A stretch of DNA of 64,000 nucleotides, taken from positions 267,346 to 331,345 of the forward strand of contig NZ_AJYD02000038.1 in assembly GCF_000286835.2 (NCBI RefSeq), read 5' to 3'. A program made the translations under genes and the position numbers. Below are positions 27,159 to 40,000 of the stretch, piece by piece. Below the pieces are notes generated by a model, which made no database searches, was not told the DNA's origin, and was given only the letters and a program-made list of their open reading frames with translations. Origin of the DNA: Enterovibrio norvegicus FF-33. Lineage in GTDB: Bacteria > Pseudomonadota > Gammaproteobacteria > Enterobacterales > Vibrionaceae. How positions within the stretch are numbered: position 1 is the first letter of the stretch; the number at the start of each line of letters is the position of its first letter.

Positions 27159-28007
27159 ATGAGTATGGATACTACAATTGCGTCGACACGCATGGAAGAA
27201 AAGACGCAAACAGCATGGGGGAAGGTTATTGGCCTAACCTTAGGCTATCTTGCGGTTTATGTTGGTTTGGGATACGCGCTGATATTCCTTTTATTCGATG
27301 TTTTACTCGATGTAAAACCTCTGCAAGAGGCATTCTACAATCTACCTCTTTTAACAGCACTGCTCTATTTTACTTTGTGTGTCATTCTTTCCGACTTATT
27401 CTTTCGAGTAAGAGGCAAGAGCCTCATTCAAGCTTGTCAGTTTAGAAAAATTGATAAAACCACCATATTCCTGACGGTTTTCGTTGCCGTTTGTATGTCT
27501 ATATTCACAGTCACTGTCGTCAACTTTAGTAGTGTAAAAGCAACGCTTCCCGAGCTAGATAATTACATGGCTTGGATCATGGACAAAGAAGCTGCCCCAC
27601 TATTCCTACTTTTCTCTTTGGCAATAATAGTGCCTTTCGTGGAAGAAATCGTTTTTCGCGGCGCCGTATACAATGACTTGAAAGATTACAGCAACATCAC
27701 CGTTGCGATTCTTCTGCAAGCATTAGTTTATGCCGTGATGCAATTTGAGCTCATTGTTGGGATATATTCTTTTGTATCTTCCGTATTCTACATCATGGTC
27801 TATATCTGGTTCCGCTCTCTGTGGGCATCAATTCTAATCCAAGCATCAAGCCTAGTCTGCGTTATAAGCTGGAGACGCTTTGGACTCAAAGATCAACTTG
27901 TCACTTGGGGTGATGACATTATGTACCTCGTGGCGGCACTGGCATTCACATTAATGATTACTGGCTATTTTTTCCTATGGAAACACTACAAGCGTAAATA
28001 TGCATAA
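27159..28007 (+). CDS. Second CPBP-family membrane protein
   Basis: 282 residues and about eight hydrophobic segments. The glutamate motif EEIVFR (VPFVEEIVFRGAVYNDL, near 160) is intact, unlike in its neighbour. The two positions where CPBP proteases carry histidines read YAVMQF and ASILIQASS, with Gln in place of His in both. It is a diverged paralogue of the preceding gene rather than a copy: the length and topology are alike but residue identity is low. It is 57 bases before the giant hybrid synthetase gene and clearly part of the same operon. Probable immunity or accessory membrane factor. The family call is firm and the activity uncertain. Confidence 0.78.
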   Translation: MSMDTTIASTRMEEKTQTAWGKVIGLTLGYLAVYVGLGYALIFLLFDVLLDVKPLQEAFYNLPLLTALLYFTLCVILSDLFFRVRGKSLIQACQFRKIDKTTIFLTVFVAVCMSIFTVTVVNFSSVKATLPELDNYMAWIMDKEAAPLFLLFSLAIIVPFVEEIVFRGAVYNDLKDYSNITVAILLQALVYAVMQFELIVGIYSFVSSVFYIMVYIWFRSLWASILIQASSLVCVISWRRFGLKDQLVTWGDDIMYLVAALAFTLMITGYFFLWKHYKRKYA

Positions 28008-28064
28008 CATCTGGCTTTAAAAATAGCACTCCCCCTAGGATAAGTTGTCACTAAAGGTTTTAAA

Positions 28065-31000
28065 ATGGACTTAAATATCATCGACCAAATTGGCTTTTCA
28101 AACGAATCGTCTGACCATATTGAAGAAGTGAACAGCAACGATATTGCTGTTATAGGCATTGAAGTGAATTTGCCGGCTTGCAGCAATAAGTATGACTTTT
28201 GGTCAATGCTGAAATCAGAAGAACATGGTGTATCGACGTTTCCCTCTGATCGCCAAGTTGACACCGATGCATACATGCGATTTAAGCATCCAAACCTTTC
28301 TCCGGCTTATCGAACTGGGGGGTATCTTGATAGTGTCGATAAATTTGACCCCGCCTTCTTTGGCATGTCTCCAAAAGAAGCGGCCCTTACGGATCCCCAT
28401 CAAAAACTGTTTCTACAGACTGCTTACCATGCTATCGAAGACGCTGGTTACACAGGAAAAATTCAAGATTCTGAAACAGGCATTTATCTCGGGTACGCCC
28501 ATGATGCACTCTATCGACAATATATTGATGATGTCGCTCCAGAGCATAAAGCGTCGTCAACGTTAGGTAACCTTGCCTCAATGACAGCTAGCCGTCTTGC
28601 ATATTTACTTAATCTGCAAGGGCCATCAATGGTCGTCGATACCGCATGCTCATCGTCTTTAACTGCTTTGCATCTAGCCTGTCAGGGGCTACGTAATGGT
28701 GATTGCGAAACCGCTATTGTCGGTGCCGTCAACTTAATGCTGTTACCCATTGAAACCGGTGACAAAATTGGTATCGAGTCAGTGGACGGTTTTACCCGCA
28801 CTTTTTCAGATGACAGCTCAGGGACAGGGCTTGGAGAAGGTGTCATAGCATTGCTGCTTAAGCCGCTCACACACGCTATTGATGACAAAGATAACATTTG
28901 GGGTGTTATCAAAGGCAGCGCTATAAACCAAGATGGCCGCTCCGCAGGCATCTCTGCTCCCAATGGTGACGCACAGCAAAAGGTATTGGCAAAAGCCTGG
29001 AGAAATGCGGGTATTGACCCTCGAAACCTCAGCTACATGGAGGCACACGGAACGGGAACAAAGCTAGGAGACCCCATTGAAGTGTCTGCTATCAATGCCG
29101 CTTTTCGTCAGTTTACATCGGACACCGGTTTTTGCCCTATCGGCTCAGCAAAAACAAACTTAGGGCACCTTGATTCTGCGGCAGGCTTGCTGGGCATAGT
29201 TAAGACGCTGCTATGCCTAAAAAACAACCTTATCGTCCCTTCTCTATTTTTTAACGCCCCTAATCCAGCCATCAGCTTTGATGGAGCAGTCAGCGTAGCG
29301 ACAAGCAAACAAAAGTGGGAGGGAGAAAATAGACTTGCTGGTGTCAGTGCCTTTGGTTTAAGTGGCACAAACTGTCACGTTGTACTTGAATCTGCGCCAA
29401 TTCTAGACGCTTCCATCGATGATCAGCTAGCGCAATATCCATTTTTCCTTTCAGCAAAAACACCTTATGCACTGACATTATTGATACACAAAACTATCGA
29501 ATGGTTAAAGCAATCACCTCGTTGTTTTAGCCAAGACCTTAGCTACACAAGCATCGCTGGTCGTGCTCATTTTGATTTCCGTATCGCAGTGAACTTTACC
29601 GACGCTACGTCGCTCATTACTGAACTGGAAAAGGCTATCAATGATAATAATGCCATCGACATTAATAACGTTGATGACGTTGACAGCCGATCTCAAGAAA
29701 CCAATATCACCACAAACTTTTTAGCGGGTAAAACGTCCTTCAATGCGTCTGAGATTCCCTTTTCAGGACACCGCATTTCCATGCCAGGTTACGCTTTCGA
29801 ACCTCAACGTTGTTGGACGCCGGTACCAGAGAGTTCTGCAGATACCATAGAAACACCTCCAACTCTCGAACCTGAAGTTTCTTCCATTGTTCTTCCTGAA
29901 GTAGAGCTTGAAGGTCAGTATGTGTCGGATACTGCGCAAATTGTCGCTAACATTTGGGGCTACACATTAGATATAGACACACTGTCTCCAGACGATGATT
30001 ACTACTTGCTTGGGGGAGACTCCATTTTTGCTCTGGATGTCCAACAACTCGTCAATAGTGAGCTCAATGTGAGTATTGAGCTTCATGAACTGCTTGAACA
30101 CAGTGTCCTCTCTGCATTCACACAACTCGTTGAATCAAGACTCCACACCGAAATCACAAACAGCCATTTACCTGCTTCGCATGACAACGAGATTTCACCG
30201 TTGAAATCACCACTTTCATTCGCCCAGAAACGACTTTGGTTTCTTGAACAGCTAGAAGATCTGGGATCTGCACTCAATCTGCCAACGGCACTTGAGATAA
30301 AAGGCAATTTGAATGTTGAATCGTTAACGAAAGCAATAGACCTAATTGCTCAACGCCATTCAGCACTTCGCGCGCGCTTCTCCACAGATGACAACGAAGT
30401 AACACAATCGTTTGATGCTTCTCTTTCTTGTTTTGAACAACGCTATATAGCTGAAAACGATCTCTCCTCGACGCTTGAGGGCTTAGCCAACCAGCGCTTT
30501 TTACTAACAGAAGGCAAGCTGTTCAAAGTTAGCCTCGTTACGCTGTCAGAAACACGCCATATCTTGCTCATTAACTGCCACCACATCATTGCAGATGGAT
30601 GGTCGATTTCACTTATCATTCGAGAGTTAAGTGAAGGATATGCACGCATAGAATCCGGAACAACACCGAGTGTTCAGCCACCGCGCGCATTCTCTGATTA
30701 TGCCTTTTCCCAACAAGAGGTAGTGGCAAATTCAGAAGAAGATGCTTTCTGGTGTAACTACCTAAGCAATTTACCCACAACACCTTGGCTACCCACTGAT
30801 TTCCCTCGACCAGAAAAACAAAGTCACGCTGGCGCCTCTTTTGAACTGGCACTAAGTGATACGCTGAGTACACAAGTAAAACAATGGAGCAGAGAGCAAG
30901 GACTAACACTTTATATGTCTCTCAAAGCCGCATTTGATATTACGCTGGCTTTGTATAGTGGACACTATGACATCGTTGTTGGGACACCCGTGTCCGGCAG

Positions 31001-34000
31001 GGAAAGTAATAAAGGGGAAGATTGGCGACAAACAGTAGGTCTATTTATCAATAACTTGGTTTTGAGAAGCCAAGTATTGCCTGAGAAAACCGTCTCGACA
31101 TTAGTAGCTGAAGTCAAACAGGACTGCTTAAGAAGCTTTGCACACCAAGCTATGCCATTTGAACGCCTGGTTGAGCTCCTTCAACCTGACCGTGACCTTT
31201 CTTCAAGCCCGCTTTTCCAAGTGATGTTTGCCCTACAAAATGCACCTGTCGACACTGTCGAATTGAATGCTTTAACGTTGCGGATTTTGCCTCCCCTCAA
31301 ACAAGCGAGCCAATATGATCTCACTTTAAATCTGTTTGACGCCAATGACGGCATTGCCGGTGCATTTGAATATTGTAGTGATCTTTACACGAAAGAATCC
31401 GTCGAAAGCCTATCCACATTATACCGTGATGTCCTTGTGGCGATGGTCAACAACGCAGACAGGAAAATCAGTGACCTTCTTGAAAATCAAACTAACGACG
31501 TGACAAAACAGCCTGAAAACACATCTGATTGGCTCAGCGCTATTTCATCGATTCGCGAGATGCTACCCGAAGCTGTCGCCTTCGAATATAACGATAAAGC
31601 AGTAACATATAGAGAGTTTACCGACAACGCGCAGCAACTCGCTCATACACTCACAGACCACAACTGTGATCTATCAATGGTCGCGGTGGCGGCACGAACG
31701 CCTGAAGAACTCGCTACTGCGACTCTTGCCAGTTTCATGGCGGGAGGATCGGTTTTGGTACTCGATGGCGAAAACTCGCATGCTTACCTAACCACGATGA
31801 TGGAACAATCTGGCGCCACAGTCGCCATCGTTCCGACCCCATTAGAAACGCTAGATACCATACCTCAATTCACATACGGCGACCGTCGTATCCTATCGAA
31901 AAACACACCTGTTTCGTCACATGACCGATGTGGTGATATTTACCTTTGGGATGGCGAGGCGAAGACTCTTCAGTGTGTCTGTAGACAGAAAATTGCGAGT
32001 TGGCTAAATCACCTGAAACAAGAGCTCCCTCTTCAATCTGAAGAGCGCTGGGCGACCTCTGCGCATGATTCTATTGCTCAACTCATTGTTGATGCTTTTT
32101 ACCCAACGTCTCAAGGAGGAAAAGTAACACGTCTCGACGTGGCATCCACGCTCCCTAAAAGGAATATAGAGGCTTCACTAAAAAGCGCATTGACGTTGGA
32201 TCTGCCAGCTCACATGATCCCATCAAGTATTATTTCGTTAGCTAGCTTTCCAACCACGCCCAATGGAAAAATAGATCGCAAAGCTCTCCCTGCACAAAAC
32301 GCATTCAAAACAGAGTCTGTTCAAGAACATGACGTATCTGAGGATATTGCAGTCTGGGTTGACATGCTTCGAGATGCGCCAATGCTTCATAGTATTCCTC
32401 TCGATGGCACCAGAACTGCGGATTCCTTCAACCGCCAAAGCCAACTTTCATGCATGCCTCCCAGCACACATGAAGGCCTAAGGTTACTGTCCCAAAGTAA
32501 CAACATAGAGAACCACTGGCTGGCGCTATCGTTACTCACTGCCGCTATATCTTATCGTGGCTATGAAGCGTCGCTGGTCATTAACATATGCCATAACGAT
32601 GAAAGAAAGCCTGTTGTTATTCCGTTCGATACAAACCAGACGATCTTGTCACTCGCGTTCGATCTTAAGCGCTTGTGGGAGTCACTGCCGTCATGGAGCG
32701 CTGTTAAATACAACGATGAAATGATGCTCTCTACAGCCATATTCAACCCAGTTTACCAAATTGAGTTTGGCTCAACCGTCAGTGAAGAACCGACTGATAT
32801 TGCTTTGCAATACGATGACAATGACAATTTATATTGGCATTACAACTCAACCGTTTTAACTAGCACGACAATCGGTCTTCTTGATGCCGCTTTTGAACAG
32901 TTAGCCAGTGAGTTCATCGCTCACCCCGCTCAATCGCCAAGCGAATATTGTCTGGTCGATCAGAAAAGCGTTGAGTATTTGCAGAATTGGAATCCTCAAA
33001 TCGAACCTGAGGCCAGCAATGGGCAGCTAATCTCGCTTTTTGAAAATGCCGTTAATCAATTTACGTCTAAAACCGCATCGAAATTCATTGCTAATGATGG
33101 GGATATCAAAGACCGCAGTTTCGCAGACCTCGATCAGCAGTCGGATACCTTAGCAAAACACCTTGTTGAATCAGGCGTAAACAAAGGTGATTTGATTGCG
33201 CTTTATCTCCCACACTCTGACTCGCTCTTAATTGCCCTATTGGGAATACTCAAATCTGGCGCAGCATATGTACCACTAGACCCTTCGCATCCCGCGGCTA
33301 GAAACACCGGTATACTGAATGACACTGAGTGCAAATGGATAGTGACAGATTCTGTCTTACGCACACAACTCCCCAACACCCTTGCTCATCCTGTGTGTAT
33401 CGATGCCTTACCCGCAATGAAACATGACACCTTGTTGCCATCGATCTTGCCCAACGACACTGCTTACGTCATTTTCACCTCAGGCTCTACAGGTAAACCC
33501 AAAGGGGTGATCATCAGCCACGGTGCTGCTTTCAATTTTATTAATGGCATGCATGACTCTTTACCGACAGCCCTCAGAACACATTGGTTATGGCTAACCA
33601 CTGTGAGCTTCGATATCGCATTATACGAATGGCTCGGATGTCTAAGCCTTGGTCAATGTTGTGTGATCCCTTGTAGCGAAATCATCGCAGACGCACGTCG
33701 CATCAACACATTAGTGTCTGATCAGCACATTGACCTCATACAAACAACGCCATCGAGATGGAAACTATTACTGGATAATGAGCTGCCAAAAAGTGGATCT
33801 TTATTAGCACTTTGCGGCGGCGAAGCATTGCCAGAGCAAACGAAAGATCGCCTTGTCACTCATTTTGATGAGGTATGGAATTGCTATGGCCCCACTGAAG
33901 CAACTGTATGGTCATTATTAGCAAAATGCTCGCTGAATGAGCCAGTGTCACTGGGGCAGAATTTACCAGGATACCAACACTTCATCCTGTCTCAAGAAGG

Positions 34001-37000
34001 TCAAATACTGCCTTATGGCGCTGTGGGTGAACTATGTATCGGCGGCGTTAGCCTTGCTGAAGGCTACCTGAATCGTCCAGACCTGACGTCAAAACAATTT
34101 GTGAATTCAGAGGCCGGATATGTGTATCGCACGGGCGATCTCGCCACATTAAATCACGATGAGTCAATGGTTTACATTGGGCGAATTGACGATCAAATTA
34201 AACTACGAGGTCACCGCATAGAACTGGGTGAAATTGCCAACAATCTTAAAGCACAAGACGAAGTGTCCGATGCCATTGTCATCGCCCGTGATGATCGACT
34301 CATCGCATATGTGGTCTCAAATACAGCAGAGTTACCAGACCCATTGGATCCAATTGCACTTGATTCAACGTCATGGGTTCACCTAAGCAAGAAACAAGTG
34401 AATGCTAGTGATTCAATCCGTTGCAATAAAGACACTGCAACTTATTCCCTGCTTGTATCCGGTGACCTTATCGAGTCATCATCCTTACAAAAACTCGACT
34501 CTTCGCAGCATGTCACGATGCTACACAACGTGACACTGGGAGCATTCGATGGGTTCATTCACGCCAATACTCGACATGACTTAGGTTGGAAATTCCTGCC
34601 GCTTGGCTCGCCTTTGTCTTCTGACATCACAACAAAGAATGCCACCAAAGGCCAAGGGGTCAGTGTTACTTCTGTAGGTTTTGGCGGCAAGGAAAAACCA
34701 CAGATATTGGTCCGCGGCGACACACTTCGTCCTGTGTTATCTCAACCCTATATCACACACTACCAAACACAACATTCAGCCTTGCTTGAAAAATCTCTAC
34801 TTGGCATCGAAAATGTGACGGCGTCACTTGTAGCGCGTAATGAAGACAACACCCTCATTGCTTTCTTTGCTGCATCATCCGAACATATCAATACAGCATC
34901 GGTACAAAAAATACTGGAACGCAAATATCCAAGGCAAGACCTACCAACCGCTATCTACATGTTGAGCGAGGAAACTATTCATCGCTACTACCATTCGCCT
35001 TCAACGCTACTTGAAAGAGCGGAGGCACAAAGACAGCTAACGGATACAGAATTAGCGCTCAAAACAATATGGCAAGATGTACTAAATATCGAAGAGCTTG
35101 GCCTTTCTGACAACTTCTTTACCGTCGGTGGGCATTCGTTACTGGCAGCAAAAATCATCACCAGAGTTGAAGAAACGTTCAACCTTAGACTGCCCCTAAA
35201 AACCGTGTTCACACACTCAACGTTAGCACTATTTTCTTCAGAAATTGAACAAAGTACTCGCAACGTTGCGGATGTCGACAAACCTGTCACTCCCGTGTCG
35301 CGAAACCAGCTTCTACCGCTTTCATTGACTCAGCAACGATTGTGGCTAATAGAACAAATCGGTGAGCAATCAGCCGGATACAATGTATACGATGGCTACG
35401 TTCTCGAGGGTAACCTGGACAACGGCGCATTAAATGATGCTTTCACAACCATTGTTTCACGCCACGAAGTGTTCCGTAGTCGCTTCCCTACGGTAGACGG
35501 TGAACCGATGTTAGTCATTCAAGACCAATTTGATCTGGAACTACGCATCGAAGATTGTGACGAATCCCAGTTAGATGGCTTATTAAAACGTGATGCTCTT
35601 GCGCCTTTCGACCTCGAGCATGGTCCACTATTCAGAGTTCGTATTTTCAAACTATCACGTGATAAGCATGTCCTTTGGATCAACATGCATCACATCATCA
35701 CGGATCTATGGTCAGTCGGCTTACTGATGGACGAAGTCATTTCACTTTATACATCTAAACTCGCAGGACACACCTTAGATCCAACGCCACCAAGACTTCA
35801 GTACGCTGACTATGCTGTCTGGCAACGTGACCATGTCAGATCAAATACCTTTAATATGGAAGTGACATACTGGCAGAAACAATTAAAAGATCTTCCTCCA
35901 TTGCTAGAGTTGCCAACTGACTACCCTCGGCCCGTTGTTCAACGCTTCGAAGGGGAAAAGATCACCGTTCAATTGTCGTCATCTTTAACATCACGAATCA
36001 AAGCACTCAGCGAAGATCAGGGAACAACGCTGTTTAATGTCTTGCTCTCTGCATATCAAATCCTCCTGACTCGGTATGCCAATACCGACGACATTGCGGT
36101 TGCCTCACCAAATGCGGGCCGTACTCGCTATGAAGTTGAAGAAATGCTCGGTTTCTTTATCAACACACTCGTTTTACGTTCATCGGTTGACAGCAAGCAA
36201 CCATTTGTTGAATTTCTACATCAAGTCAGCAATATGGCCGCTGAGGCTCAGACCAATCAAAACGTACCTTTTGAGCATTTAGTTGAAGTGCTTCAGCCCG
36301 TGAGAAATACGAGCCACCAGCCTTTGGCTCAAGTATCGATTGCCCTTCAAAATGCCGTATCTAGTAACTTAGCACTCGACAGGCTTCAACTCCCCGATCT
36401 CTCTTTGCAACCCATTGATGTTGATGCCAGTGTCACGAAGTTCGACTTAACGCTTTGGGCTTCTGAACAACAAGACAAACTGACCACTGTCTGGGAGTTC
36501 AATACTAGCCTCTTTGATCGACAGACCGTTGAAGAGATGGCATCACACTTTACCGTATTGCTTGAATCCATTGTGTCGCGCCCCGTCGAGCAAATCGGCC
36601 GCCTCGAATGGTTAACCTCGAATGAGTGGAAACGTCTAGTCCACGAGTGGAACCAAACATCTGACGAGTATGACCAACAGCAAACGCTGCATAGATATTT
36701 TGAATCACAAGTTGCTCAACAGCCTAACGCTATTGCATTAGTCGACTGTGATGGTGACGAAATGACTTATCGGGAATTGGACGCGCGCGCAAACCAGTTG
36801 GCAAACCAGTTACGAAATCAAGGCGCAAAAACGGGCTCTCTCATCCCAGTGTGCTTAGAGCGAGATACCAATACCGTCGTCGCAGTCATGGGCATAGTGA
36901 AAGCGGGAGCCGCCTATGTACCAATAGAAATCAATTCTCCAAGATCGCGAGTTCGGAACATACTCACTCAAATTGGTCAGGCTAATGACGTTAATATCAT

Positions 37001-40000
37001 TGTTACTTGCCAGTCCCAGTTATGTGCGTTTAGGCAAGCCAAATGGCTAGATACTCAGATTGACAGCTTCATTGTGATGGATGCATTGAATGAACACGTG
37101 CAGACTGAATTAGGGCGTTTTTCAGACACTCGAGCCATGTTCGACCATATTGCGGAAAACGCAAATGATGAAATCACCGCAGGTGGCTTTACCAGCATTT
37201 ATAACGGTAAATGCTTCGCCCAGGATCAGGTAGACAGATATCGCGACCATGTCGTGAATCTATGTGAACCCTTCATGCACAAAGATGCCACAGTGCTTGA
37301 GATTGGGTGCGGATCAGGGATCATTTCTTTTGAGCTCGCCAGCCAAGTAAAGCATTACTATGCTATCGACCCATCAGAAAAAGCACTTGCTGCAAACCGA
37401 CTGAAACAAGCAAGCAATCTACCTGGCCTGAGTTTTCATCAGGGGTTTGCGCACGAATCAGTTCCCGTTGAACTGGGTAGTGTTGACGTTATTTTACTGG
37501 CTAGTACCGCTCAGTTTTTCCCTGGTTATCGCTATACAGAATCAGTCATCGATGCTCTGACACCGTTGCTTAAGCCTAATGGTAAGCTCGTATTTTGTGA
37601 CCTACCTGACCTAGCGAAAAAGGGAGAGTTGGAGTCATCTATTGCTTCTTTCTCCGACAATAACCCGGATTCAATCAACAGCGCATGGCGACAGGATTTA
37701 GAAAAGCCACTGTATTTCCATTCTGAGTTTTTCGAGGAAGTTTCTCGCTCAACGGCGATCTATAAAAATCCAACCATCATTTCTCGATCAGCGTTGTTTG
37801 ATGACGAACTTCAGTATCGTTTTGACGTTGTTCTTGATAGATGCTCGCCACTCGCTCCGACTGACCCATTGATTACCACCCAGTGGCATCAAAAACAACA
37901 ATCAGCAGACAACGAAAACAGACATATTCCATCTGATTCCACTGCTTATATCATATTCACGTCTGGCACCACCGGCACCCCAAAAGGTGTTGAGATGCAG
38001 CATAGAGCCGTCTATAACACGCTAAATTGGGTTAATACTTCGCAGAATGTCGACAAGCACGACAGGCTCCTTTTTGTTACTTCATTGTCATTCGACCTGT
38101 CTGTGTATGACATCTTTGGTGTATTAGGCGCAGGCGGGAGTATTCGGATTGCTTCAAATGATGAATGTAAAGATCCTGAAAAACTGGCCAATATTCTCCT
38201 TCGAGAGCCTATTACATTCTGGGACTCTTCACCGGCTTACATGAAGCAACTTATGCCGCTAATGGAAGGTCTGATATCAAAATCCGGTGCGGATAATTCA
38301 CGCCTCAAGCGAGTGTTCTTCAGTGGTGACTGGATTGGTCTCGCTCTTCCTAAGCATGTTGAACGGTATTTCCCAAATGCTGCCATACTCGGACTTGGCG
38401 GCGCTACTGAAGCGGCTATATGGTCAAACTTCTACCCCATTTCGGATATCAATCCAGCGTGGGTAAGTATTCCCTACGGCAGACCAATCGCAAACGCGCA
38501 GTATTATGTGCTTGATGAACTTCTCTCTCCTTGTCCTGTTGGCGTACCAGGAGACCTATACATTGGCGGGGACTGTTTAGCAAAAGGGTACTATGACGAT
38601 CAAGTCATGACTGATCGAAAGTTCATTGCTAATCCATTAAGCGACACGCCTAGCGCTCGCTTATATCACACCGGAGACAGAGCCAGATGGATGCGTTCAG
38701 AGTCTGGTGTCTTAGAGTTTCTTGGGCGAGAAGATTTCCAAGTAAAACTTCGAGGTTTTCGTATTGAACTTGGCGAGATCGAATCCAAACTACTCAGTCA
38801 TGAAAAGATAGAAGAGGCCTTCGTTCACCTCCGTCGAGATCCGGATGGTAAAGAAGCACTGGATTGCCTTGTCGCTTATCTGATTACATCAGCAGATGAT
38901 CACGTATCAACAGATTCCCTAAGACGCTTTTTGTCGACACATTTACCTGAATATATGGTGCCGACATTCTATGTGGAACTTAGCGCTTTCCCTGTGACTT
39001 CAAACGGTAAGCTAGACCGCTCAGCACTGCCCGACCCACAAACAGAATCTAACGCGCTATCTAGCATTGTTTTACCTGAAACCGATGAAGAAACTGCGCT
39101 TTTGGTATTGTGGCAAAGCGAGTTATCTCGTCAATCAATCAGTACAAACGATGATTTTTTCCACATTGGTGGAAACAGCATCAGCGCCGTAAGGCTCATC
39201 GGTGCCATTCAGAAAACGTTCGGTCTAACCGTACCTTTACGTGTTGTTTTTGAGCATCGAACAATTCAAGCAATGAGTGCAGTGCTGGCTGAAATAAAAG
39301 CCAGCAATCAAAGCCCACGGGTTTCTCCATCAGCAATGCAAATCCCATCCGAACCGGACCGAAAATTTGCGCCACTAACTGCCGCACAGGCAGGCATCTT
39401 TTTCATCGACAGATTCGAGGAAAACTCATCGGCCTATCATATTCCAAGCTTGGTTGAGCTAACGTCATCGGCTGATATAGCGGCCTTAAAACAAGCTTTG
39501 GATGCAGTTGTTCAGAAGCACTCAATCTTAAGAACACATTTCTCCCTGAATAGTGAGCATGTACCTGTTCAAGAGATCATGGAAAAGAGAGAGGAAATTA
39601 CCACTTATACAGAACACGATAATGTTGAACTGGAATCTTTAATCAGATCCCTAGCAACCAAAAAGTTTGACCTCTCACAAACCGGACCGGTTCGTTTTGC
39701 ATTATTCAACAATGGAGAAACCAACCTTCTGCTAATGACTTTCCACCACATTGCCTTTGATGGTTGGTCAGCCGATATCTTCCTCAAAGATTTGGCCGTC
39801 GCCTACTCACAAGTCACAGCAGGAAAGGCAATAGACTTGAAACCTGCCGCTAATAGTTTTGCAGATTACGCAGCGTGGAATGAGAAAGAGCTTAGCAATG
39901 GACGAATGGACGTCCTCAAGCAATATTGGATACCCCAATTATCAGGCTATCAAAATCTAGCCATCCGAAATGATTACTCTCGCCCGTCAGTGTTTAACTA

